In this document: piece by piece, positions 47,015 to 57,515 of the stretch
Numbering within the stretch: position 1 is the stretch's first letter
Layout: every line of letters starts with the position of its first letter
DNA from: Lasioglossum baleicum
Taxonomy: Eukaryota; Arthropoda; Insecta; Hymenoptera; Halictidae
Length of the DNA: 64,000 nt
Reading direction: 5' to 3'
Assembly: GCF_051020765.1 (NCBI RefSeq)
Contig: NW_027469086.1
Location: forward strand, 868,001 to 932,000
The notes under the pieces: model-generated
What the model saw: the letters and a program-made list of their open reading frames with translations, nothing else
What the model was told of the DNA's origin: nothing
Databases searched by the model: none
Program-made: the position numbers and the translations under genes

Positions 47015-48988
47015 TGTTACGTCGTCCGATGTACGACGTTGGCCTTGTACACACACTATGTATACAAGGTCTGATCTGCATAAGATCCACACACCGTCCC
47101 CTAGACATAAGAGCATAATATTAAGATTTCATTATTCTATTGTTCTAATCCTTATCTCCGTCTCTACCCATCACCATAACTTCACCTTGATCAACACCTT
47201 ACCTCAGTTTCAACCCATCACCACGACACATAATGCAATAAAGTATTGCATCACTCTGGAAGCATCTAGAAGCTTCTAGAAACGTCGAGAAGTCCAAGGA
47301 CTGCTGCATCAGCAGTCCCACGCTCGTAGAGGGCAATAGGACAGCCACGAGACTGCAGCGTCAGCAGAAATGCACGTGCAGTCCCCGGGAGCGAAGACGC
47401 TGCTGCGTCAGCGGTTCTCCCACTCCGACGACTGAAGAACAAAGAGACTGCAGCGTCAGCTGTCCCCACTCCGAACGAAGGAGGCAAGGCAGAGCAGGCG
47501 CTTACATCAGTCCGCCTCCATCTCGCGACTCGAGCAGTCCGCCTTCAGCCAGCGACTCGCACAGACGTGCCTACCTGGCCTCAGAGTCAGTCCGGCTTCA
47601 AGAGCAGACGTGTTCAGTCTAGCTCCGCGATAGTGAAGTGTGTCGATCCTTCACTCCTAATTCCAATTCCAATTCCAACTCTAACTCAACTCAACTCAAG
47701 TCCTAATTCTCATACATTAATCCTACAACATATTACTATATCCATTATTCATTAATCCAATTACTACTCCAATTAGAATACTACTTACATATTGTATACC
47801 AGTGTACTTACCAGTTCTTATTTAATATATCGTTGTTATACCAGTGCTTCGATCTTGTTATTCTTGTGTTAGTTCAACACCATCTTCCAATTCAGTTCTT
47901 GCATCGAATATATTAAACTCGCGACATATCCGGACTTGGTCTAAAGTGCGCAGTGGAAACGCTGAGCCGCCAATAAGGAATTTGAAGCGAGTCATAAAGA
48001 AGTTCTCGTGCCACGTCTAGAATTGGTCTAAAGTGCGCAGTGGAAACGCTGAGCCGCCACTATAGACGTGAAGCGAGTTAACTACCAAAAAGGTTAATAA
48101 CAAGTGGAAGTTCATTTCACTATATATTATTAATATTCCATCATTACTATTCCTTACCCATGCGACGCCCACGTCGAGCGGGACGCAAGTATCAACTTGC
48201 TAAATTGAGACGCGCGTTGAGAAATAAAGCGGTGCTCGATCAAATCATTGCCACTACCGAGTGGACAGAACTTCTGGGAACTACCGAGCACATTCCGTGT
48301 GACGCGTCCGATTACGTTTCTGTATACGGTTGCCCTTGCAACCCTCCTAAAGAGGTCAACCACGCGGACCTCTCGCGAGCTCCGACGCCAGTTCTACATC
48401 CGGTCGATTGTCCAGAGGTGATCGACATAGCCGACGACGACGACAGCCGAGACACGATCATCGTTCCCAGGGTCCGTTGCCGAATCATCCGTGACGTTCC
48501 TCTGCCAGCTCATCAACGTGTCATCTTGCGGCCAGCATCCAAGGCCACTAACGTCGTCCCGAACCGAGCAGCAGCAACTCTGCCAGATCTTCCCCACCTC
48601 GAGGACATCTGTATAGAAGACCCGATGTACGACACCTACTGTCAGTACCGCCAATTCCTGCTGCAACAATATTATTAGGCGTTAATACAGCATTGCGGTG
48701 AGTCGTATAACGTTTTGTATAATTGCTGAATCCTGTAAACTCACCGTTTCCGTTGCATCATCTCGCGCGTGATTCTTGTCGGGACACTTCTTGTAACCGC
48801 GTCGGACGTTCTCTTCTTGACTGCATCCATAGCAATATCGGTTGTCCTAGTGCATATGACAGCCCGCGGCTGTCTCGGCACGAAAGACCACTCCTCATTT
48901 TAATCATAATATCTCAACCGTCCGTCTGTCACTGTTCTCTTTTCTCTCTCCTGGTACCTGTAACAAAAACACAGTGACGGACGTGACA
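47015..48988 (+). repeat. El7 3' LTR (lineage A, 1974 bp)
   Basis: Matches 39468-41441 with one difference seen. Heat-shock-type element at 47259-47291, leader duplication at 47938-47972 and 48025-48059, LTR gene 48160-48678. Followed by agac and El6 gag. Confidence 0.95.
48160..48678 (+). CDS. LTR-encoded SUMO-motif protein (172 aa), El7 3' LTR
   Basis: Identical in sequence to the 40613-41131 copy. Expression from this LTR would read out into El6. Confidence 0.78.
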   Translation: MRRPRRAGRKYQLAKLRRALRNKAVLDQIIATTEWTELLGTTEHIPCDASDYVSVYGCPCNPPKEVNHADLSRAPTPVLHPVDCPEVIDIADDDDSRDTIIVPRVRCRIIRDVPLPAHQRVILRPASKATNVVPNRAAATLPDLPHLEDICIEDPMYDTYCQYRQFLLQQYY

Positions 48989-48992
48989 AGAC

Positions 48993-49396
48993 GAAGTTCC
49001 GTCGAATCTAGGGACAAGCTCGGCGGCTTGTTTTAGAGCGAAATTGCCAGTAGGTTCATACTGTGGGATTTCGCGTGGCTCTGGCGGTGAAGGTTCCCGC
49101 ATATTAGAGACGTTACTAGGGCCTGGTGTAGGCGATTGTTGACGTAGGGTTTGACTCGTGATTTGGATGTTATGAAGCTCTTTTCGTATTTCGTCGAGCA
49201 TATTCTTTTGGTTTTGTGCGTCTTCTTCATATTTGAGACGCAATTTGGCAATAAAATCAGTTTCTTCTTTGAGATAGTGCTCTCTACGGGCGAGGTCTTG
49301 TGCGTATAGGAGTAGCTCTTCCTCGGTCATTGGGGGAAGGTCTGCGTTAGGATCTGCTTGGAGATCCCTTTGAGATCGCGTGATTGGGCGAGACAT
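48993..49396 (-). pseudogene. gag: Gag of El6, 5' part, interrupted by El7
   Basis: The first 134 or so codons, MSRPITRSQRDLQADPN to VPRFDGTSS. Reading on into the El7 LTR gives about 20 unrelated residues and a stop. The remainder is at 38513-39467. Confidence 0.9.
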
Positions 49397-49486
49397 TTTG
49401 AAAGATATGAATGGGATTTAGAAATGTGAATTTCGCACTGACACGCGTCGGGCTTATTAATGCAAATATCGGCGACCACTTCGATG

Positions 49487-49503
49487 TCCTACCGACTGCG
49501 CCA
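49487..49503 (-). other. tRNA-Ser primer binding site, El6
   Basis: tcctaccgactgcgcca on the plus strand next to the El6 5' LTR. Confidence 0.8.
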
Positions 49504-49507
49504 AATT

Positions 49508-51480
49508 TGTCACGTCCGTCACTGTGTTTTTGTTACAGGTACCAAGAGAGAGAAAAGGATGGCACTCAAGAACAGTGACAGACGGACGGTGGAGATATGA
49601 AGAGTAATTGAAGAGTGGTCTTTCGTGCCGAGACAGCCGCGGGCTGTCATATGCACTAGGACAACCGATATTGCTATGGATGCAGTCAAGAAGAGAACGT
49701 CCGACGCGGTTACAAGAAGTGTCCCGACAAGAATCACGCGCGAGATGATGCAACGAAAACGGTGAGTTTACAGGATTCAGCAATTATACAAGACATTATA
49801 CGACTCACCGCAATGCTGTATTAACGCCTAATAATATTGTTGCAGCAGGAACTGGCGGTACTGACAGTAGGTGTCGTACATCGGGTCTTCTATACAGATG
49901 TCCTCGAGGTGGGGAAGATCTGGCAGAGTTGCTGCTGCTCGGTTCGGGACGACATTAGTGGCCTTGGATGCTGGCCGCAAGACGACACGTTGATGATTTG
50001 GCAGAGGGACGTCACTGATGATTCGGCAACGGACCCTGGGAACGATGATCGTGTCTCGGCTGTCGTCGTCGTCGGCTATGTCGATCACCTCTGGACAATC
50101 GACCGGATGCAGAACTGGCGTCGGAGCTCGCGAGAGGTCCGCGTGGTTGACCTCTTTAGGAGGGTTGCAAGGGCAACCGTATACAGAAACGTAATCGGAC
50201 GCGTCACACGGAATGTGCTCGGTGGTTCCCAGAAGTTCGGTCCACTCGGTAGTGGCAATGATTTGATCGAGCACCGCTTTATTTCTCAACGCGCGTCTCA
50301 ATTTAGCAAGTTGATACTTGCGTCCCGCTCGACGTGGGCGTCGCATGGGTAAGGAATAGTAATGATGGAATATTAATAATATAATGAAAATGAACTTCCA
50401 CTTGTTATTAACCTTTTTGGTAGTTAACTCGCTTCACGTCTATAGTGGCGGCTCAGCGTTTCCACTGCGCTCTTTAGACCAATTCTAGACGTGGCACGAG
50501 AACTTCTCTATGACTCGCTTCAAATTCCTTATTGGCGGCTCAGCGTTTCCACTGCGCACTTTAGGCCAAGTCCGGATATGTCACGAGTTTAATATATTCG
50601 ATGCAAGAACTGAATTGGAAGATGGTGTTGAACTAACACAAGAATAACAAGATCGAAGCACTGGTATAACAACGATATATTAAATAAGAACAGGTAAGTA
50701 CACTGGTATACAATATGTAAGTAGTATTATAATAGGAGTAGTAATTGGATTAATGAATAATGGATATTGTAATATGTTATAGGATTAATGTATGAGAATT
50801 AGGACTTGAGTTGAGTTGAGTTAGAGTTGGAATTGGAATTGGAATTAGGAGTGAAGGATCGACACACTTCACTTCGCGGAGCTAGACTGAACACGTCTGC
50901 TCTTGAAGCCGGACTGGCGGCTGAGGCCAGGTAGGCACGTCTGTGCGAGTCGCTGGCTGAAGGCGGACTGCTCGAGTCGCGAGATGGAGGCGGACTGATG
51001 CAAGCGCCTGCTCTGCCTTGCCTCCTTCGGTCGGAGTGGGGATAGCTGACGCTGCAGTCTCTTTGTTCTTCAGTCGTCGGAGTGGGAGAACCGCTGACGC
51101 AGCAGCGTCTTCGCTCCCGGGGACTGCACGTGCATTTCTGCTGACGCTGCAGTCTCGTGGCTGTCCTATTGCCCTCTACGAGCGTGGGACTGCTGATGCA
51201 GCAGTCTTTGGACTTCTCGACGTTTCTAGAAGCTTCTAGAGTGATGCAATACTTTATTGCATTATGTGTCGTGGTGATGGGTTGAAACTGAGGTAAGGTG
51301 TTGATCAAGGAGAAGTTATGGTGATGGGTAGAGACGGAGATAAGGATTAGAACAATACAATAATGAGATCTTAATACTATGCTCTTATGTCTAGAGGACG
51401 GTGTATGGATCTTATGCAGATCAGACCTTGTATACATAGTGTGTGTACAAGGCCAACGTCGTACATCGGACGACGTAACA
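49508..51480 (-). repeat. El6 5' LTR (lineage A, 1973 bp)
   Basis: Partner of 34183-36155, with the same shortened heat-shock-type element and LTR gene 49828-50346. Followed by gtgt and the El5 leader. Confidence 0.94.
49828..50346 (-). CDS. LTR-encoded SUMO-motif protein (172 aa), El6 5' LTR
   Basis: Intact, same variant residues as the El6 3' copy (ISDVPLPNHQ). El6 has lost nearly everything else, yet this ORF is open in both its LTRs. Confidence 0.78.
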   Translation of the reverse strand: MRRPRRAGRKYQLAKLRRALRNKAVLDQIIATTEWTELLGTTEHIPCDASDYVSVYGCPCNPPKEVNHADLSRAPTPVLHPVDCPEVIDIADDDDSRDTIIVPRVRCRIISDVPLPNHQRVVLRPASKATNVVPNRAAATLPDLPHLEDICIEDPMYDTYCQYRQFLLQQYY

Positions 51481-51484
51481 GTGT

Positions 51485-51597
51485 GAATTCTTACTCGACA
51501 CACGATATAGAGAACAAATGTCAGACGTACAAAAACAATTTGTTAATGGTTCGACTACCGGCGACCGTTTTCGTGTCCTACCGACTGCGCCAAATTT
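51485..51597 (-). other. El5 leader and tRNA-Ser primer binding site
   Basis: Leader between the El5 5' LTR and gag, cut by El6. PBS at 51576-51592 (tcctaccgactgcgcca on plus). Homologous to 2887-3003 in El2. No gene. Confidence 0.78.
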
Positions 51598-53755
51598 TGT
51601 TACGTCACGCCCCACGTCCTAGGCAAAGAAGATGACCCCAGGAGGCGGCACGTGGAATTGAAGAGGAAACGGTCTTTTACGCCAAGACAGCCAGACGGGC
51701 AGTCATATGCGCTAGGACACCGATAGTCATTTGAGACCGACACCCGCTAGCAGTCAACGCGGATGGCGATACTTCTACGCTGACGCAACGAACGCGGTGA
51801 GTTGACATGGAACAAAAGGGGTTACAAAAGATACGAATTCTCACCGGTTAGTTGTTGTATCTTAGTAGTACTGTTGAAGGAGCTGAGCTCGTCGGTCAGC
51901 ATGGGTCTGGTATAACGGGTCGTCCAGACAGATCTCATCGAGATGAGGAAGGTTTGGCAGCTGTCTCGCTGGGGTACGCACGACAATGCGTCTGTTGGAC
52001 GGTAGGTACTCGTCCTTGATGATCCTACAGCGAACGTGCGGCAAGATTATGGTGCTCCTGCTGTCATCGTCATCAGAGCTGGTGACGAGATCAATGACCT
52101 CGTAACGAACGGCAGGCGGGTTGTTGTTGTCACTTGACTGGTTTATGGTATTCCTGGCGTCGTCGTCGTCGTCAGAGATGTCAACGAGATCGGCTATCTC
52201 GTAGCGACCAGCAGACGTTTTGGTGACAGGTGAAGAACGCGAGAGATCCGCGTGGTTGATCTCTGTTGATACTTTCGGCCTGCACGACGTGTACGACGCA
52301 TAAGGGATGGGTATGGAAGGAACTGTTTCGGAAGAGTTAATACTCTGAAAATCCTTTTGTCGGATTTTGTCTAAGTCCCAAACGTGAAAGAAAAATTGGC
52401 CAGGGGTTCCCCGTAGGCGCTGGCCAGAGGTAATTTACCTGACTCGAAAATGTCCACTCGTTAATCGGCACTACCCAGCAGAGCAGACGAACTGGCCTCC
52501 GAGCCGGGTCACCGTGCGACAACGAGGGCACTATTAAAACTGTCACTTCACTTTAGACACTGATATGTTTCCTTTCGCAAACTGTCACTTCAACTTCGAT
52601 AATCTTTTGACTAAGTGTCACCTCGTTTACGTATTGCCTCGGCGGAGCTGTAAGCTTCTCCCTTTGTGACCGAGGTTGAACACGTAAGCGAGAGCTCAAT
52701 TATTTATTATTAATATTAAATGCGTTTATCCGATTTGGAAAGTTATTATTTCCAAACGTCTACTCGTCAACCACTACTTCTCAGCGGAGCGGACGAACTG
52801 ACCTCCAAGCCGAGTTCTGTATGATTAACGAGGGCACGATTCGAATTTCGAAAAGAAACTGTCACTGGATTTAGTAGAATGATGTGGAAATTAACTTCAC
52901 GTAGCACTGGTAAAATATAATATATATATTGAAATAAAGAACGTTGAGTACACTTGAGTATAAACTTGGTAGTATAATAATAAATGAATTAAACGTAATA
53001 ATCGTATACGGAGTATGAGTTAGTAAGAGTTAGAATTGGAATTGATTTAGGAATTGAATTGGAATGGATTTGGAATAGAATAGTAGAACAAACGTCGATG
53101 AACGTCGAAGCGCGAATTAGAAGAGCGCAGATCGACACGTCTGCTCGCTTCGCTGGCTTGGGCCAGACTGACTGATGTCGTTGTGTGAGAATGGAGTGAG
53201 CGCAGACCGACACGTCCGCTCACTTCGCTGGCTAGCACCAGACTGATGCAAGAGGCGGCTCTGCGTAGCCTCCTTCGCTCGGAGTGGGGGTTGCTGACGC
53301 TGCAGTCCCTTTGTCCTCGCTCGTCGGAGTGGTGACGGGTGCAAGACTGCTGACGTTGCAGTCTCTTTGTCCTCGCTCTCGACAGAGTGGTGACGCGTGC
53401 AAGACTGCTGACGTTGCGATCTCTTTGTTCTCGAGGTGGCGTTTACTCGAGCGGAGTTGAGGATTTGAACAAGTTGTAAGTGTAGATGAGGGTTTGAACA
53501 AGTGAAAGTAAGTTCGGAGTGATGGTTGGGTTTAGAACAATTGGGAGAGTCGAGATTTAAGTAGTGATGGGTATTAGAACAAGTTTAGGGAAAGTTGTGG
53601 GTGAAGTAGTGATGGGTTTAAGAGGTATTAGAATTAGAACAAGAGTTTGGTAGCGATGGGTTTAAGAGGTTGTTATGTACTTAGTATTTAGTCTTAACCT
53701 AGAATCGAGGTACGGTCCTCGATTCGACCAACGTCGGAGGTCGTCCGACGTAACA
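51598..53755 (-). repeat. El5 5' LTR (lineage B, 2158 bp)
   Basis: Partner of 25125-27282 with identical length. Both share the LTR gene deletion, so it was present in the copy that transposed. Confidence 0.93.
51862..52301 (-). pseudogene. LTR gene of lineage B, deleted, El5 5' LTR
   Basis: Same 160-bp deletion and frameshift as 25389-25828. The first acidic motif region is out of frame with the ATG. The C-terminal 60 codons remain open. Confidence 0.85.
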
Positions 53756-53759
53756 CCTG

Positions 53760-55965
53760 CAAGGCCTAAAAATTCGCGCACGTTTTTCGCGTTCTTAGGT
53801 CGTGGGAAATTTTGTACGGCATTAATTTTCTTTGGACATGGTCTGACGCCGTCTTGACTGATCTGATGTCCCAGGTATGCCACTTCCTTATGAAGGAAGC
53901 CGCATTTCGAGGGCTGTAATTTGAGGTTGGCTCCGCGCAGTCGGCGGGCTAGTTTATTGAATTTGGCATAATGTTCTTCTAATGAACGCGCGTAGATCAC
54001 GATATCATCGAGGTACACGAAGAGTTCGTTGCCTTGTAGGCCGCAGAGGACTGTGTCCATTAATCTTTGGAAGGTAGCCGGAGCATTACGGAGACCGAAT
54101 GGCATTCTGTTGAATTCGTAGTGGCCGAAAGGCGTGGAGAAGGCGGTCTTCGCGGCATCCTCCTTCTCCATTCCTATCTGATGGAATCCGCTGGCTAAGT
54201 CAAACACACTGAAGTATGCGGCGCTGCCTAACTGATCTAGGATTTCGTTAATGCTAGGTAGCGGGTACGCGTCGGCCACCGACTTCTCGTTTAATGCGCG
54301 GTAATCGATTACCATGCGCCACTTTTTGTTACCCTCGGCGTCCGCTTTCTTAGGAACAATCCACAAGGGGGAATTATAAGGTGAGTTAGATGGAACGACT
54401 ATGTCATTCCGTAAGAGTTCGGACATTTGCTTGTTGATTTCGTCCTTGTGGATTGGTGGGTAGCGATACTGTTTAACATGGATTGGAATATCATCCGTCG
54501 TGATGATTCTGTGAGTCACCGCATTTGTTTTCCCCAAACGATCCCCTTGGAGATGGAAAAGATCATTGTGCTTTTCTAACAAAGATTTAACATGGTCCAT
54601 TTCGTCGCCGCTGAGATGATCCATGGGGATAGTTTCTAATAGCTCTTTCACGCGAGCTTCGTGGGAATTTGCGATGGAATAGGTCATTCTGACCTTGGTT
54701 TTATCGGGCTGGTTACCGGAGTTAGTATAATGATCGGGCTGGTTACCGGAGTTAGTATGAGAATCGGGCTGGTTACCGGAGTTAGTATGAGGATCGGGCT
54801 GGTTACCGGAGTTAGTATGAGAATCGGGCTGGTTACCGGAGTTAGTAATGTCGGGATGGTTACCGAATGCGTCGGGATGGTTCCCGGAATTGGAAAGGTC
54901 GGGATGGTTACCGAATACGTCGGGATGATACCCGGAATTAGAATGGTCGGGATGGTTACCGAATACGTCGGGATGATACCCGGAATTAGAAAGGTCGGAA
55001 GAGTACGACTCGATTTCTTCCATCTCCAATGGGGGCAATCGAAATGAAACTCTTTCCGACGAGGTGTTAAAACACCGGAGGCTCGCTTTGCCTTTACGAT
55101 TGGTGACGACGCAGTCACCCAGGAATACATCCGGCGCTACATTAACACGGCGGATATATCCCTGTTTGGGTCCTTCGACGTCGACCGCTATGCACGCAAC
55201 GGTACGAGGTTCGAGGACGAATTCTTCGGTTTTCGGAGGAGTCTTTGTTCGGACTCGATCCTCACGCTCCACGACCCGACTTCTCGCAGTGTACTCCGAT
55301 ATCTCTCGAGTCTCCTTCGATTCCGGCCGGCTTTTCACGGCGTTTTTCTCTAGGGAGTACTTGATCGAATCCCGAGGAGGCATTGAAATAACCTCCGTCA
55401 CCGGAGCTCTGCAAGGTCTGACCGCGGGTGCACGAGGATTTGAGGAAGACACTCGAACGTTCCTTGCCGAATGTTCCTTACGCTTGGCGGCTGGAGTTTT
55501 AACGAGATCGTTGGTCATAGACGAAGGCATTGAAATAACCTCTGCTGCCAATTTATCGCGAGGCTCAGCCGTGGGCGCGCAAGGGTTCGAGAAGGGAACC
55601 CGAATGTTTCCTATCGTAATGTATTCATTCGCAAAGGAGATCTCGGCTCCTGTTCTGAAGAAGGGAGAACCGAGGATTCCGTCGATGTTAATTGGGAAGT
55701 TTTCTTCCAAGACATGAAATTCGATAGGGTTTTGACCCTGTAAGTGTATTTTAATTTGACCGAGAGTTGGAATGGATCCCTCGGTTATTCCTTGGACTTC
55801 TATAATGTTCGTGTGATCTATAGGTAGATTTGGTGCAAGACTTGACGCACGAATTAAATTGATCTCCGAACCCGTGTCCAACAAAAATTCACACTTCTTT
55901 TGTAATTGAGGGGCGGAGATTTTTACGCGCGGAATTGGTGAGTCTGCAGCAAGATTTACTGCTGA
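53760..55965 (-). pseudogene. pol: Protease and RT of El4, interrupted by El5
   Basis: Protease (DTG, ILGSPFF), QGYIRRVNVAPD module, repeat array with 30-bp units, RT with YLDD at 54004-54015. The frame is intact until it meets the El5 LTR just after EFLGLAG; residues beyond that come from the LTR. The RNase H continuation is at 24810-25124. Confidence 0.9.
54703..54993 (-). repeat. Coding tandem repeat array, El4
   Basis: About three 48-bp units and five 30-bp NSGNQPD units, like El1, joined to RT. Confidence 0.88.
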
Positions 55966-57230
55966 GACGAATCGTCGGACTGGTCGTTCGTCCGGATAGT
56001 TGTTTGGGTGCGGGCTGTAGTTTGGGTTGAAGATGCGGCCTCCCGCCTTGGGTTGGCTTCGGTCGGGAGGCCGGACTCGTTTCCCGACCTCCTATTATTA
56101 TTCAAAGCGCGCTTACGGCACTCGTGAATATCGTGCCCGGGGACTTTGCAGTAGTTGCAAAATTTGTTAGGGCTTGAGGGGCGATCTGTGCGACCATCGC
56201 GGTACGTGTTTGGGTCGCGAGGATTATTTTCCCATCGCCGTTGCGGCGTCGGGGAGCGATAAGAGTCCCGGTTTAAGTTTCTCGAGGACTGCTGAGACGA
56301 GTCCGGTCTGTTATCGCGGCGTTCTTGAGTTCGCTCTGGAATGTCACGAGCGGACTCGTACGTGGAACGCGGGCGATACGGCCGGTTATCAGAGAAGCTG
56401 ACTCGTTTTTCTTCGCGGATCAGTTCTCGTCGACGAGTCTGGTCTGACTCATACTGCCTGTAAGCAGAGATTGCTGCTTCGAAAACAGTGGCAGGATTTC
56501 GCGAAGGGCAATGAAGCACTTCGGCACGCAGCTGGGGAAGGAGACCTCGTAGAAAACAATCTACTACGAAGCGATCTAATTCTTCGTAATCAAGGCCAAT
56601 ATCTGTGGCATCTTGAATCGCGGTTCGAAGGTCTTTAACGCGATTGATGAAGTCTAAAATGTGCTCATTTGGAGCTTGGAGTACACTTGCGAGATCGCCA
56701 CGGTACTGGTCCACGAATTTGTATGGGCCCAGCACTGTACGTAACTTTTCGCATAGTGCAGAAATTGTGGATATGTGCTCGCCTTCTATAGCGGCATAAG
56801 CACGATCGTGGAGTTTATTGCAGAGCAATTTTGTGAGGGCACGCTCTGCAGTGGCCGGTACGGTGTCACGCGCGCGTTTGCATGCACGTATGAATTGTAG
56901 GACGGAAGACGAAGTTCCGTCGAATCTAGGGACAAGCTCGGCGGCTTGTTTTAGAGCGAAATTGCCAGTAGGTTCATACTGTGGGATTTCGCGTGGCTCT
57001 GGCGGTGAAGGTTCCCGCATATTAGAGACGTTACTAGGGCCTGGTGTAGGCGATTGTTGACGTAGGGTTTGACTCGTGATTTGGATGTTATGAAGCTCTT
57101 TTCGTATTTCGTCGAGCATATTCTTTTGGTTTTGTGCGTCTTCTTCATATTTGAGACGCAATTTGGCAATAAAATCAGTTTCTTCTTTGAGATATTGCTC
57201 TCTACGGGCGAGGTCTTGCGCATAAAGGAG
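55956..57230 (-). pseudogene. gag: Gag of El4, N-terminus removed by El8
   Basis: Lineage A Gag from LLYAQDLARREQYLKEE to the stop, with capsid and CCHC knuckle intact. The first 28 or so residues lie beyond the El8 insertion, outside the window. Confidence 0.9.
57227..57230. repeat. Expected target duplication ggag of El8 (left copy)
   Basis: ggag precedes the El8 LTR end inside El4 gag; the partner copy is outside the window. Confidence 0.5.
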
Positions 57231-57515
57231 TGTCACGTCCGTCACTGTGTTTTTGTTACAGGTACCAGGAGAGAGAAAAGAGAACAGTGACAGACGGACG
57301 GTTGAGATATTATGATTAAAATGAGGAGTGGTCTTTCGTGCCGAGACAGCCGCGGGCTGTCATATGCACTAGGACAACCGATATTGCTATGGATGCAGTC
57401 AAGAAAAGAACGTCCGACGCGGTTACAAGAAGTGTCCCGACAAGAATCACGCGCGAGATGGTGCAACGAAGACGGTGAGTTTACAGGATTCAGCAATTAT
57501 ACAAGACATTATACG
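57231..57515 (-). mobile_element. El8: lineage A LTR end, cut by El9
   Basis: The last 285 bp of a lineage A LTR in minus orientation (end GTGACGGACGTGACA at 57231), including the U5 hairpin and pyrimidine tract. Either a 3' LTR or a solo LTR. El9 is inserted in it at tacg (57512-57515). Confidence 0.85.

Larger units (their letters stand above)
39468..48988 (+). mobile_element. El7: complete uninterrupted lineage A element with env cassette
   Basis: 5' LTR 39468-41441, PBS, gag 41553-42911, protease-linker-env frame 42902-46948, polypurine tract, 3' LTR 47015-48988. Both LTRs are 1974 bp and I found one difference (39957/47504). It is the youngest-looking element, the only one without internal insertion, and every frame is open. 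It has no RT, RNase H or integrase. Confidence 0.95.
34183..51480 (-). mobile_element. El6: lineage A element with chimeric cassette, split by El7
   Basis: On the minus strand: 5' LTR 51480-49508, PBS, gag 5' part 49396-48993, El7 insertion, gag 3' part 39467-38513, protease/chimeric frame 38522-36222, polypurine tract, 3' LTR 36155-34183. LTRs are both 1973 bp with at least three differences (35240/50565, 35701/51026 and one near 36069/51394). It has no RT, RNase H, DDE core, env or zinc gene: the smallest coding set here, yet it transposed. Confidence 0.92.
25125..53755 (-). mobile_element. El5: lineage B element with pol plus zinc protein, split by El6 in its leader
   Basis: On the minus strand: 5' LTR 53755-51598, PBS, leader interrupted by El6 (51480-34183), gag 34166-32745, one long pol frame 32769-27613, tail, polypurine tract, 3' LTR 27282-25125. 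LTRs are both 2158 bp with one difference noticed (26206/52679). All replication proteins are intact, making it the only complete enzyme donor visible here. Its LTR gene is deleted in both LTRs. Confidence 0.92.
53756..57230 (-). mobile_element. El4 main piece: lineage A pol-type element, truncated by El5 and El8
   Basis: Oldest host element in the window. On the minus strand: gag (5' end cut by El8 at 57230), protease, repeats and RT up to LAG, cut by El5, then RNase H at 25124-24810, cut by El1. Its LTRs are outside the window. Confidence 0.9.
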
